A stretch of 41,541 nucleotides of DNA. It comes from an uncultured Muribaculaceae bacterium. Its GTDB lineage: Bacteria; Bacteroidota; Bacteroidia; Bacteroidales; Muribaculaceae. The stretch is from contig CAJTWL010000020.1 in NCBI GenBank assembly GCA_910579845.1, forward strand, positions 1 through 41,541. Direction: 5' to 3'. Each line of letters opens with the position of its first letter. Position 1 is the stretch's first letter. Below, piece after piece: positions 32,674 to 41,454 of the stretch. The position numbers and the translations under genes were made by a program. The notes beneath the pieces are model-generated. The model was not told where the DNA came from and did no database searches. It worked only from the letters and a program-made list of their open reading frames with translations.

Positions 32674-33690
32674 ATGAAGAATATAATTCTTGGCATAGAA
32701 TCTTCCTGTGATGACACATCTGCAGCAGTCATATCGGACGGGCTATTGCTCAGCAACGTCATAGCAAGCCAGAAAGTGCACGAAGCATATGGAGGCGTTG
32801 TTCCGGAACTTGCATCACGCGCACATCAGCAGAATATAGTACCGGTTGTTTCCGAGGCGATACGGCAGGCCGGAATAAACATATCTGATCTTTCAGCTAT
32901 CGCATATACCAGAGGACCGGGATTGCTCGGATCCTTACTTGTCGGCACATCATTTGCCAAAGGTATGGCTTTGGGGCTGAATATTCCTCTTATAGATGTC
33001 AACCATCTGCACGCGCATGTACTCTCGCATTTTATAAAAGAGAAGCCTGAAGATGACATGCCCGAATTTCCGTTTCTCTGCCTTCTTGTTTCCGGCGGGA
33101 ACTCCCAGATAATCCTTGTCAGGGATTATTTTGACATGGAGATTCTCGGTAAAACGATTGATGATGCCGCAGGAGAAGCTTTCGACAAATGTGCCAAGGT
33201 TATCGGTCTGCCCTATCCCGGCGGTCCACATATAGACAGACTGGCTCAGACTGGCAATCCGAAAGCATTTAAATTTAGTAAACCGCACATCCCCGATCTT
33301 GATTACTCCTTCAGTGGTTTAAAAACTTCCTTCCTATATACAATTCGTGATTGTAAAAAGACTAACCCTGATTTTATAGAGGAGAATATGGAAGACCTAT
33401 GCGCTTCATTACAAAAAACCATAATTGATGTATTGCTTGATAAACTCAAAAAAGCAATTAAACTGACCGGTGTAAAAAGCGTTGCTATAGGCGGAGGGGT
33501 ATCGGCAAATTCCGGAGTCCGCCAAGCCATAATGGAATTATGCGTTAAACAAGGTTTGAAACCCTGGATCCCCCAAAGGAAATTCACAACAGACAATGCG
33601 GCTATGGTCGCGATTGCAGGATATCATAAATTATTGAACAAAGACTTCAGCGACTTGTCGCTCCCACCATTTGCGAGAGTCACCATCTAA
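32674..33690 (+). CDS. tsaD: tRNA N6-adenosine threonylcarbamoyltransferase TsaD
   Basis: A 338-residue ASKHA-fold enzyme that transfers threonylcarbamoyl to A37 of ANN-decoding tRNAs. It starts IILGIESSCDDTSAAV. The metal-binding histidines are in VNHLHAHVLSHF, and LVSGGNSQI plus LPYPGGPHID are typical. The late SVAIGGGVSANSGVR block completes the match. Full length. TsaB, TsaC and TsaE are elsewhere. Confidence 0.98.
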   Translation: MKNIILGIESSCDDTSAAVISDGLLLSNVIASQKVHEAYGGVVPELASRAHQQNIVPVVSEAIRQAGINISDLSAIAYTRGPGLLGSLLVGTSFAKGMALGLNIPLIDVNHLHAHVLSHFIKEKPEDDMPEFPFLCLLVSGGNSQIILVRDYFDMEILGKTIDDAAGEAFDKCAKVIGLPYPGGPHIDRLAQTGNPKAFKFSKPHIPDLDYSFSGLKTSFLYTIRDCKKTNPDFIEENMEDLCASLQKTIIDVLLDKLKKAIKLTGVKSVAIGGGVSANSGVRQAIMELCVKQGLKPWIPQRKFTTDNAAMVAIAGYHKLLNKDFSDLSLPPFARVTI

Positions 33691-33705
33691 TATAATTCCG
33701 GAACT

Positions 33706-34476
33706 ATGGAAAAGAGATCTGAGAACAATCACAAAGAGGTAAGGCACGTTGTAATCTACGGATACACAAAACAGGAATTGTCAGGTATACTTCAACATTT
33801 CCAGTCACAGTTGCCTGAATTTGTTAAAGTTACAATCGACTTTGACAATCTTGTGACCAGCATAACCCTCACTGGCATGAACTCAGGACTGGAACTCCTT
33901 CGTTTCCAGATGAATAGATTTCAACAGAATCTACAGGATATATTCTCCGAAGAGTTGATCACGACTGAACAGAAAACTTTGTCACAAGTGCTTGGAGACT
34001 TGCTTCTTGAGAAAGAGCTTACCATTTCATCAGCTGAAAGTTGCACTGGAGGAAATATAGCACACAAGATTGTGAAAAATCCGGGTAGTTCTGAATACTT
34101 TATGGGTAGTGTGGTAAGCTATAGCAATGATATGAAAGCTGAGGTTTTAGGTGTATCTCGCAGCGATATAGACCGACATGGAGCTGTTTCTAAGCAGGTT
34201 GCCGAGCAAATGGCTGCCGGTGCATGCAAACTCATGCACACTGATTGTGCAATATCCACTACCGGGATTGCCGGACCCGGAGGAGGATCTAAATTCAAGC
34301 CTGTAGGGACAGTATGGTTTGCTGTAAAATACCGCGACCGAATAGTAAGCGAATGTATACATTTCAAAGGTGACCGCACAGCTGTTATAGAACAGGCTAC
34401 CAACCACGGATTAGTCATGATGATCAATCTTCTTCGCAACAACTATATCATACAGGAGGAACTGACTGACGATTGA
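33706..34476 (+). CDS. CinA-C (nicotinamide-nucleotide amidohydrolase) protein with only the KH-like and CinA-C domains
   Basis: A 256-residue protein. The C-terminal domain (about 92-250) is the CinA-C/PncC family, which deamidates NMN to NaMN. The active-site segment is SAESCTGG (109-116), with VVSYSNDMKAEVLGV near 136-150 and TTGIAGPGGG (185-194). Residues about 14-78 (HVVIYGYTKQELSGIL and onward) resemble the small middle KH-type domain of full-length CinA. The N-terminal molybdopterin-binding-like (COG1058) domain of about 170 residues is absent. The ATG at 33706 is clean, with tsaD ending 15 bp upstream, so this is a natural short form and not a cut gene. It probably acts in NAD recycling. 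Confidence 0.88.
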   Translation: MEKRSENNHKEVRHVVIYGYTKQELSGILQHFQSQLPEFVKVTIDFDNLVTSITLTGMNSGLELLRFQMNRFQQNLQDIFSEELITTEQKTLSQVLGDLLLEKELTISSAESCTGGNIAHKIVKNPGSSEYFMGSVVSYSNDMKAEVLGVSRSDIDRHGAVSKQVAEQMAAGACKLMHTDCAISTTGIAGPGGGSKFKPVGTVWFAVKYRDRIVSECIHFKGDRTAVIEQATNHGLVMMINLLRNNYIIQEELTDD

Positions 34477-34539
34477 TTGTCATAAAGCGTAATTTAATAT
34501 ATAACCCAAACTCGAATAAACCACAAACAATTAACAATC

Positions 34540-35379
34540 ATGAACAAAATTCAATTGCCATTTGCATGCTTTCTAACACTAATCTTATTTTCCGGCATAC
34601 CTATTAAAGCAGAAACAGCCTGGATATCCTTTCTTAAAAAGAATGTTTCAGTCTCTAAAGACTCTATCAATAATCAATATATCTTCGACAATCTTCTTAC
34701 GGAAGATTCCAAACAATGGATTGATTCTTTTGAATGTGAGAACGTAAAGGCAAATACACCGTTCGTCAACTCTGATTATAATTCAGGATTGATTTTACAA
34801 CCCAAATATGTAAGTAAGAATTTTCACAATTCAGGCGTAATGATTAATTTCAATACGGAAAAACCTATAAGGGCAAAACAAATTATAATATATACTGCGC
34901 TAAGAGGAGTAACAAACAGAAGATGGGATCCCAAAGTAGATATAAATCTGGAATTCGCTTGTAATGGAAAACAAGAGCAAGATATGTCAAAGATTCCTAA
35001 TCCCCTTGAGAATTCGAAGACAAAACCCAATGGAACAGAAACTGCAAGTGATCTACAAAAGCTTATTATGAATGGAGAAGCGGTCACTTTAGAGTGGAAG
35101 ACTCCTGAACTCACGTCAACTGAGCCACTTAAAACTATTGAGATAACGGCAATCAGACCATCTAAGGAAGATCCTTATTATTCACAAGCTAAGATCTTTG
35201 CTGTCAAGATAGACTATGATAAGGATTTTTCTGTTGGGGTAAATGAGGTTGAACAGGATGATATGAATGCAGCTGCGGAATATTACGATTTAACGGGTAG
35301 AAAACTGAATGCAACTCCTGAAAATGGAATATATATTGTAAAAACGGGCTCAAAAGTGAATAAAATCCTAGTCCGTTGA
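34540..35379 (+). CDS. Secreted protein with a T9SS-like C-terminal tail, function unknown
   Basis: A 279-residue exported protein. The signal peptide is about residues 1-24 (ILFSGIPIKA). The middle has beta-rich, discoidin-like character: IFDNLLTEDSKQWIDSF, then SGVMINFNTEKPIRAKQIIIYTA, where ligand-binding jelly-roll modules place such strands (quoted in part: PIRAKQIIIYTA). Residues about 244-279 (EYYDLTGRKL, ENGIYIVKTG, KVNKILVR) resemble the short C-terminal sorting-type tail common in Prevotella and Muribaculaceae surface proteins. It is AT-rich compared with neighbours and stands alone, followed by its own terminator. I do not recognise a function. Confidence 0.7.
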   Translation: MNKIQLPFACFLTLILFSGIPIKAETAWISFLKKNVSVSKDSINNQYIFDNLLTEDSKQWIDSFECENVKANTPFVNSDYNSGLILQPKYVSKNFHNSGVMINFNTEKPIRAKQIIIYTALRGVTNRRWDPKVDINLEFACNGKQEQDMSKIPNPLENSKTKPNGTETASDLQKLIMNGEAVTLEWKTPELTSTEPLKTIEITAIRPSKEDPYYSQAKIFAVKIDYDKDFSVGVNEVEQDDMNAAAEYYDLTGRKLNATPENGIYIVKTGSKVNKILVR

Positions 35380-35441
35380 CAATTGGCTCTTTCTCCTACG
35401 TTATTTAAAATAAAATATATCTCCACCTTAAACACTGATAC

Positions 35442-35481
35442 CTTCCTGATATAATGGGCAACTTGCCATTATGTCAGGAAG
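35442..35481 (+). terminator. Terminator after the secreted orphan protein
   Basis: CTTCCTGA (35442-35449) pairs with TCAGGAAG (35474-35481), and ATAATGG pairs with CCATTAT further in. An 8-nt loop sits at the top. It is followed by ATTTTAT. It lies 62 bp after the stop and before the symporter start. Confidence 0.85.
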
Positions 35482-35506
35482 ATTTTATATAAAGAATAGA
35501 TTAATT

Positions 35507-36871
35507 ATGGCAAAAGTAAAATTCTCTTCAAAGGCAGGTCTAATTGCCGCGACAGTCGGTTCTGCGGTAGGTCTTGGGAATATATGGCGATTCCCCGCCG
35601 AGACTCAGGCTAATGGTGGAGGTGCGTTCCTTCTTATCTATATAATTTGTATGCTCTTGCTCGGTATTCCTGTCATGCTTGCGGAATTCTCTCTCGGTCG
35701 TGGCACACAGAGTGATGCTGAAGGAGCTTTCAAAAAGCTCAAACCGGACACAAAATGGAATATTGTCGGAATACTCGCCATTACGGCATCCTACCTTATT
35801 CTGACATTTTATATGGTGGTAGCCGGGTGGACATTCGAATATATGGTGCAGTCGATAAACGGGAATCTATTCGCCGGTATAGAAAATCTGAATAAAATGG
35901 ACGCCTCTTTCCATAATAAAATGGAAGAGTTTATATGTAGCGATATTTCTCCGCTTATCAGCACATACGTCCTTATTGCCATAAATTTCTTTATCCTACT
36001 TGCAGGTGTACAGAAAGGTATTGAACGTATGTCAAACTGGATGATGCCTGTCCTGTTCTTTCTACTTCTTATCTTCGCAGGAGTCTCTTTGTCTCTTCCC
36101 GATTCTGTTCAAGGTTTGGAATATTTCTTTAAACCGGACTTCAGTAGAATCACACCTCAAATAGTTGTAAATGCTTTAGGTCAAAGTTTCTTTTCATTGA
36201 GTCTGGGTATGGGTATTCTTATAACTTACTCGTCATATTACCCTAAAAAAACAAAACTCACACACACTGCATTGACCGTGTCGTTACTTGATCTTCTTGT
36301 AGCTGTGCTCATGGGTATCATCATATTCCCTGCTGTAATGAGTTTCGGGCTGGAGGGCAGCCAACTACGTGGCACGACTCTTGTATTTGTAACGCTTCCT
36401 GAGATATTTGCACAAATGCCGGCATCGCAAATGTGGGCTATATTATTCTTTCTGTTGCTGTTAATCGCAGCACTCACCTCCACAATCTCTGTTGCAGAAG
36501 TGACCGTCGCATGGTTGCAAAACACTTTTAAACAAACCCGACTCAAGGCATGCTGTATAGTCCTGTTCCCTCTGTTTATACTGAGCGCACTCAACTCCCT
36601 GTCATTCGGATCATTAAGTTTTATAAAGATTGCGGGACTAAATATATTCGACCTACTGGACACTGTTTCAACCAATATAATGCTGCCTATGGTAGCCATG
36701 CTTACATGCATCTTCATAGGCTGGTTTGTATCGCCTGAATTCCTTAATAATCAGATCACAAACAAAGGTACGACAGCCCAACGCATCTACCCTACCATTG
36801 CTTTTATTATCAAGTTTATAGCTCCCGTTCTTCTCCTACTTGTACTTGTATCTGCATTTCTCGATCTTTAA
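35507..36871 (+). CDS. Sodium-dependent transporter, NSS (SNF) family
   Basis: A 454-residue inner-membrane Na+ symporter of the neurotransmitter:sodium symporter family, likely for an amino acid. Helix 1 carries the diagnostic Na+/substrate site GSAVGLGNIWRFP, followed by NGGGAFLLIYI. About 11-12 hydrophobic segments follow, and LGMGILITYSSY fits the helix 6 unwound region. The ATG at 35507 (MAKVKFSSKAG) is preferred. A possible start 36 bp earlier lies in the terminator hairpin of the previous gene. It ends in a shared terminator with the convergent spt gene. Confidence 0.93.
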   Translation: MAKVKFSSKAGLIAATVGSAVGLGNIWRFPAETQANGGGAFLLIYIICMLLLGIPVMLAEFSLGRGTQSDAEGAFKKLKPDTKWNIVGILAITASYLILTFYMVVAGWTFEYMVQSINGNLFAGIENLNKMDASFHNKMEEFICSDISPLISTYVLIAINFFILLAGVQKGIERMSNWMMPVLFFLLLIFAGVSLSLPDSVQGLEYFFKPDFSRITPQIVVNALGQSFFSLSLGMGILITYSSYYPKKTKLTHTALTVSLLDLLVAVLMGIIIFPAVMSFGLEGSQLRGTTLVFVTLPEIFAQMPASQMWAILFFLLLLIAALTSTISVAEVTVAWLQNTFKQTRLKACCIVLFPLFILSALNSLSFGSLSFIKIAGLNIFDLLDTVSTNIMLPMVAMLTCIFIGWFVSPEFLNNQITNKGTTAQRIYPTIAFIIKFIAPVLLLLVLVSAFLDL

Positions 36872-36884
36872 AATAGTTTCTAAT

Positions 36885-36937
36885 AAACTATAGAATCAGG
36901 ACCCGGCAACAGGTTGCCGGGTCCTGATTCTATAGTT
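36885..36937. terminator. Strong bidirectional terminator between the symporter and spt
   Basis: A perfect stem of about 24 bp runs from AAACTATAG (36885-36893) through GGACCCGGCAA, closed by CAGG, and back to CTATAGTTT (36929-36937). It is flanked by AATTTTTATT. Confidence 0.92.
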
Positions 36938-36957
36938 TAATTTTTATTATATACTTA

Positions 36958-38148
36958 CTATTTCTTGAGAAGATCATATCTCTTGAACACCTTCTCTATT
37001 GCTTCAAGTGAACGGGTGACCTGATCTTTAGTGTGTGTGGCCATTAATGAATAACGTATCAACGTATCATGCGGTGCCACAGCAGGAGAAACAACAGGAT
37101 TTACAAACACTCCCTCTTTAAGAAGATCGCTTGTGACTTTAAATGTCTTGTAGTCATCACGAATAAACAGCGGAATAATAGGTGTTGAAGTATTTCCTAT
37201 CTCGCAACCCATTGCGCGGAAATTATCAAGCGCATAATTTGTTATATCCCAAAGATGCTTCTGACGCTCCGGTTCTGCAATCATGATATCGAGTGCCGCA
37301 CTCGCTGCAGCCGTTGAAGCCGGGGTGATTGAAGCTGTAAAGATATACGAACGGGAGTGATGTCGCAAATAGTTGGTAATAGTCTTATCGGTTGCTATAA
37401 AGCCTCCGAGAGATGCAAACGACTTACTGAATGTACCCATAATCAAATCCACATCGTCTGAAACGCCAAAATGGTTGCAAGTGCCGCGTCCTCCTTCACC
37501 GAAAACACCGATGCCATGAGCCTCGTCAACCATCACTGTAGCATTATATTTTTTAGCAAGTCTTACAATCTCCGGAAGATTGGCGACATCTCCTTCCATT
37601 GAGAACACACCGTCGGTTACAACCAACTTAACCTTGTCAGGATCACATTTCTTAAGTTGTGTCTCCAAAGATGCCATATCGTTATGGCGATATTTCAGAT
37701 AATTTGAAAATGACAGACGACGACCCTCTATAATAGAGGCATGATCCTGCTCGTCAAGAATTATGTAATCCTCACGACCTGTAAGCGTAGAGACAACACC
37801 TAAATTCACACCGAAACCGGTAGAATAGATCATGGCGTCTTCCTTGCCGACATAATTTGCGATTTTTGCTTCAAATTCCTTGTGAAGATCCAATGTTCCG
37901 TTTAAGAATGGAGAACCAGCCATACCGGTTCCGTATTTCTTGGTAGCCTCAATAGCCGCTTCTATGACTTTCGGGTGGTTTGTCAGACCCATATAGCTGT
38001 TTGATCCGAACATCAAGACTTTCTTTCCATTCATCAGGACCTCTGTATCCTGCTCGCTTGATATAGGGCGAAAATAGGGATAGACACCTGCTGCTTTTGC
38101 CTTTTGGGGAGCATCATAGACTGAAAGTTTCTCCTGTAAGAGTTTCAT
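36958..38148 (-). CDS. spt: Alpha-oxoamine synthase, probable serine palmitoyltransferase
   Basis: A 396-residue PLP enzyme of the alpha-oxoamine synthase family. Visible are FGSNSYMGLTNHP (47-59), GTLDLHKEFE, the PLP-ring contact VDEAHGIGVFG (207-217), and K242 in TFSKSFASLGGF. The match to the Bacteroides serine palmitoyltransferase (BT_0870 type) in start (LLQEKL...PQK...GVYPYFR) is close. That enzyme condenses serine with a long-chain acyl-CoA for sphingolipid synthesis. The alternatives KBL (glycine C-acetyltransferase) and BioF share the fold. With serC-serA nearby and no tdh beside it, SPT is preferred. A TAACTTTG box on the minus strand (38266-38273) may be its -7 element. Confidence 0.85.
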   Translation of the reverse strand: MKLLQEKLSVYDAPQKAKAAGVYPYFRPISSEQDTEVLMNGKKVLMFGSNSYMGLTNHPKVIEAAIEATKKYGTGMAGSPFLNGTLDLHKEFEAKIANYVGKEDAMIYSTGFGVNLGVVSTLTGREDYIILDEQDHASIIEGRRLSFSNYLKYRHNDMASLETQLKKCDPDKVKLVVTDGVFSMEGDVANLPEIVRLAKKYNATVMVDEAHGIGVFGEGGRGTCNHFGVSDDVDLIMGTFSKSFASLGGFIATDKTITNYLRHHSRSYIFTASITPASTAAASAALDIMIAEPERQKHLWDITNYALDNFRAMGCEIGNTSTPIIPLFIRDDYKTFKVTSDLLKEGVFVNPVVSPAVAPHDTLIRYSLMATHTKDQVTRSLEAIEKVFKRYDLLKK

Positions 38149-38799
38149 AATTAATTATATGGAGTTAATTCCTTCTTTTCTTGACAGATTTGTAAATATT
38201 GTCCGACAATAAAGAGCGGGAAAGCAAATTAGTTAAATGTAGTATATACGACTTGTTTAGATCAGCAAAGTTAATAATATTCTATAAAAAACACGGCATT
38301 TCCTACATTAAAATATAAGGCATAACAGGATTAATTTAGGAATTTTGTCAAATATGTCAAATTCGACATACGGTTTGCAGATGTTGCTATAAGATAGTGT
38401 TAAATTTTTAATTAATTATAATTTAATAATTTAGTTTTTTTATTAAAAAAAATTTAATACCACTGAAATTTTTAGCATATCATTTGTTTATACATGAATG
38501 AAACCGGTAAACCGACAAATTTATCATAGTTTACCGGCTTAATTACGATTTAGAGACTATGAACTCGTCTTAACTTATTTACGAATGTTAAAACGTGTAA
38601 TGAATATATTCTTTTCTCAACCTCAACGGATCTTTCCGGTTGTTTCTGACTCTCTCATCACCGCCAACCGAAAGGTTGCCGGATCTTCGAGACTCGGAAA
38701 CACCTCGAAAATATCTCGCTGATGTTAAGAAAAAATAAGTCAAGACGAGTTCTATAACTCAATATTTAGATGAATTTAAAACTTTAATATAATAAAATC
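38149..38799. other. Divergent spt/dnaK intergenic region
   Basis: 651 bp without a gene. It contains a possible spt -7 box on the minus strand (38266-38273), very AT-rich DNA (38390-38460) and a 9-bp hairpin CCGGTAAAC/GTTTACCGG (38504-38537). A complete structured repeat follows (38561-38752), ending 47 bp before dnaK. No CIRCE-type inverted repeat or clear consensus promoter for dnaK is visible. Confidence 0.65.
38561..38752 (+). repeat. Dispersed structured repeat family 1, copy B (complete)
   Basis: 192 bp bounded by inverted repeats: GAACTCGTCTTAACTTATTT (38561-38580) and the complement of GAACTCGTCTTGACTTATTT (38733-38752), 19 of 20 matching. TAT flanks both sides and could be a 3-bp target duplication. 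Inner stem TGTTTCTGA (38641-38649) pairs with TCGGAAACA (38694-38702). The apex is CCG-C-CAACC-GAAA-GGTTG-C-CGG (38661-38682). Confidence 0.88.
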
Positions 38800-40695
38800 A
38801 TGGGAAAAATTATTGGTATCGACTTGGGAACAACCAACAGCTGTGTTGCCGTACTTGAAGGTAAGGATCCTGTTGTAATCCCTAATAATGAAGGACGTAA
38901 CACCACTCCATCAGTAGTAGCATTTGTTGATGGAGGCGAAAGGAAAGTCGGAGATCCGGCTAAACGTCAGGCTATCACCAATCCTACCCGTACAATATAT
39001 TCCATCAAAAGGTTTATGGGTGAGAAATGTGATCAGGTAACAGACGAAATCAAACGAGTTCCTTATAAAGTAGTCTGTCAGAACGATATGCCGAAAGTGG
39101 ATATCGATGGTCGAGACTACACTCCGCAGGAGATATCGGCTATGGTTCTACAGAAAATGAAGAAGACAGCCGAGGATTATCTTGGACAACAGGTTACAGA
39201 GGCAATTATCACAGTACCTGCATATTTCGACGACTCTCAGCGTCAGGCGACCAAAGACGCCGGAGAAATTGCCGGTCTTAAGGTTATGCGTATCATCAAC
39301 GAGCCTACTGCTGCGGCGCTTGCATATGGTCTTGACAAATCAACAAAAGAACAGAAGATAGCTGTATTCGACCTTGGCGGAGGTACATTCGATATCTCGA
39401 TCCTTGAACTTGGAGACGGAGTATTTGAGGTTAAATCCACAAACGGTGACACGCACCTTGGCGGCGACGACTTCGACCACGTGATCATCGATTGGCTTGC
39501 CGATGAGTTCAAGAAAGATGAAGGCGTTGACCTTCGTCTGGATCCTATGGCCATGCAGCGTCTTAAAGAGGCTGCTGAAAAGGCAAAGATAGAACTTTCA
39601 AGCTCTACATCTACAGAGATCAACCTGCCATATATAACAGCTACAGCCTCAGGTCCCAAACACTTGGTAAAGACTCTTACCCGTGCAAAATTCGAGCAGC
39701 TTGCAGCAAGTCTTATCGATGCTGTAAAGGCTCCTTGTGTAAAGGCTCTGCAGGATGCCGGTCTTACAGCATCTGAAATCGACGAGGTAATTCTTGTCGG
39801 TGGTTCCACACGTATCCCGGCTATCCAGAACAAGGTTAAAGAGATCTTCGGCAAAGAACCCAACAAAGGTGTCAACCCAGACGAGGTTGTTGCTATCGGT
39901 GCTGCAATCCAGGGTGGTGTCCTTAGCGGAGATGTAAAGGATGTACTTCTTCTTGATGTGGTTCCATTGTCAATCGGTATTGAAACAATGGGTGGTGTGA
40001 TGACAAAACTTATTGATGCCAACACTACAATACCTACACGTAAAAGCGAGACCTTCTCCACAGCAGCCGACAATCAGCCCGAAGTTACAATCCGTGTCCT
40101 TCAGGGTGAACGTCCTATGGCAGCCGATGACAAACTGCTTGGCGAATTCAATCTTGGCGGCATAGCACCGGCTCCACGTGGTGTTCCGCAGATTGAAGTT
40201 ACATTTGAGGTTGATGCCAACGGCATACTTAACGTAACAGCCAAAGATAAGGCAACAGGCAAAGAGCAGTCGATCCGCATCGAAGCTTCAAGCGGTCTGA
40301 GCGATGCAGAGATCCAGCGCATGCGCGACGAGGCAAAAGCCAATGAAGAATCAGACAAGAAAGCCAAAGAGCGTGCAGACAAACTGAATCACGCAGATTC
40401 AGTTATCTTCCAGACTGAGAAACAGCTCAATGAGCTTGGTGACAAGATTCCGGCAGACAAGAAAGCCACTATAGAGTCAGCTCTCGAGAAACTGAAAGAG
40501 GTTCACAAGAATCAGCTGGTAGAAGATGTGGATTCAGCTGTAAAGGCTGTCACAGACGCATTCCAGGCAGCTTCTCAGGACATCTACAACGCTCAGCAGG
40601 CACAGGCAGGCGGAGCTTCACAGCAAGCTGCCCAGGAGCCTAAGAACAACGATGATAAAGACATCACCGACGTAGACTTCGAGGAAGTGAAGTAA
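38800..40695 (+). CDS. dnaK: Molecular chaperone DnaK (Hsp70)
   Basis: A 631-residue Hsp70. It has the N-terminal ATPase domain (IIGIDLGTTNSCVAV, then AVFDLGGGTFDISILELGDG, quoted in part: AVFDLGGGTFDIS) and the phosphate loop VGGSTRIP. The interdomain linker VLLLDVVPLSIGIE leads into the peptide-binding domain, followed by a helical lid. The acidic tail ends KDITDVDFEEVK. Full length. dnaJ and grpE are not adjacent. The unusual feature is a complete repeat element ending 47 bp before the ATG, so the element is in or next to the promoter or leader. Confidence 0.99.
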   Translation: MGKIIGIDLGTTNSCVAVLEGKDPVVIPNNEGRNTTPSVVAFVDGGERKVGDPAKRQAITNPTRTIYSIKRFMGEKCDQVTDEIKRVPYKVVCQNDMPKVDIDGRDYTPQEISAMVLQKMKKTAEDYLGQQVTEAIITVPAYFDDSQRQATKDAGEIAGLKVMRIINEPTAAALAYGLDKSTKEQKIAVFDLGGGTFDISILELGDGVFEVKSTNGDTHLGGDDFDHVIIDWLADEFKKDEGVDLRLDPMAMQRLKEAAEKAKIELSSSTSTEINLPYITATASGPKHLVKTLTRAKFEQLAASLIDAVKAPCVKALQDAGLTASEIDEVILVGGSTRIPAIQNKVKEIFGKEPNKGVNPDEVVAIGAAIQGGVLSGDVKDVLLLDVVPLSIGIETMGGVMTKLIDANTTIPTRKSETFSTAADNQPEVTIRVLQGERPMAADDKLLGEFNLGGIAPAPRGVPQIEVTFEVDANGILNVTAKDKATGKEQSIRIEASSGLSDAEIQRMRDEAKANEESDKKAKERADKLNHADSVIFQTEKQLNELGDKIPADKKATIESALEKLKEVHKNQLVEDVDSAVKAVTDAFQAASQDIYNAQQAQAGGASQQAAQEPKNNDDKDITDVDFEEVK

Positions 40696-40717
40696 AAATT
40701 ATATTGAAACCTGAATA

Positions 40718-40756
40718 TGGCGGCATCGTGGCTCGAAATCAGCCGCGATGCCGCCA
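40718..40756 (+). terminator. Terminator after dnaK
   Basis: TGGCGGCATCG (40718-40728) pairs with CGATGCCGCCA (40746-40756), plus four inner pairs (one G-T) around a 9-nt loop. It is followed by GTCTTTTAATT. It overlaps the upstream extension of the next reading frame, which supports the later start for that gene. Confidence 0.88.
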
Positions 40757-40776
40757 GTCTTTTAATTCAAACTATT

Positions 40777-41307
40777 ATGAAAAATACACTTGTAGTAATT
40801 GGTCATCCATTCTGGCAGGATTCCACTGCCAACAAACATATAGTCGAAAATCTTGCACTTATCGATGGCTCAAAGATTCTATTCAGCAACATCGGGATAT
40901 TATATCCTGATGGAGAAATTGACATCGAAACCGAACATAAAAAATTAATTGAGGCGGATGTGATTGTCTTCCAGTTCCCCATACAATGGTATGGAGCGCC
41001 GTCAATAATGCATAAATATATGGAGCAAGTCCTCTCCTACGGTTTCGCATATGGCGAAGGAGGTGACAAATTGAAAGGCAAACACTTCATCGCATCTTTT
41101 ACCACAGGCGGTCCTGAATATGCCTATACCGGCAAATACGGCTATACAACCGATCAACTGATGATCCCCCTCAAAGCCATGGTAAGCTACTGTGGTATGA
41201 CTTACGACGGTTACATAGTATCCTACGGCATGTTCAACACCCCCTCCCCCGACTCCGTCTGCCTCGATCACGCCCGCCGCTTAGCCGACCGCATCGCCGC
41301 CCTCTGA
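40777..41307 (+). CDS. NAD(P)H-dependent oxidoreductase, flavodoxin-like fold (KefF/MdaB type)
   Basis: A 176-residue flavoprotein of the NAD(P)H quinone oxidoreductase family. The FMN-binding start is VVIGHPFWQDSTANKHI. The signature FQFPIQWYGAPSIMHKYMEQVL (quoted in part: QFPIQWYGAPSIMHKYMEQV) is followed by SFTTGGPEYAY. The reading frame is open 60 bp upstream, but that part is the dnaK terminator hairpin, so the ATG at 40777 (MKNTLVVIGHPF) is chosen. The last about 70 bp are notably C-rich. It likely reduces quinones or related electrophiles; the exact substrate is unknown. Confidence 0.9.
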   Translation: MKNTLVVIGHPFWQDSTANKHIVENLALIDGSKILFSNIGILYPDGEIDIETEHKKLIEADVIVFQFPIQWYGAPSIMHKYMEQVLSYGFAYGEGGDKLKGKHFIASFTTGGPEYAYTGKYGYTTDQLMIPLKAMVSYCGMTYDGYIVSYGMFNTPSPDSVCLDHARRLADRIAAL

Positions 41308-41454
41308 TCAGAGATTCCCGGCATAGCACATTTCACCTGTTTGATTTGCTGACTACTTGCAGCTTATTTGTATCGTTTGGTTTTTATCATTTAATTACCG
41401 ATCTTATCCAATTTTTCGCTAAATTCGGCGTTGAATAAGAAAGGTTTATTGATT

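Noticed and set aside
35471..35506. Earlier ATG for the NSS symporter
   Set aside because: It falls inside the terminator hairpin of the previous gene, and the added residues do not resemble the family start.
39243..40073. Minus-strand reading frame of about 276 codons inside dnaK
   Set aside because: Antisense to highly conserved dnaK. Long open frames opposite this gene are a common effect of its codon use.
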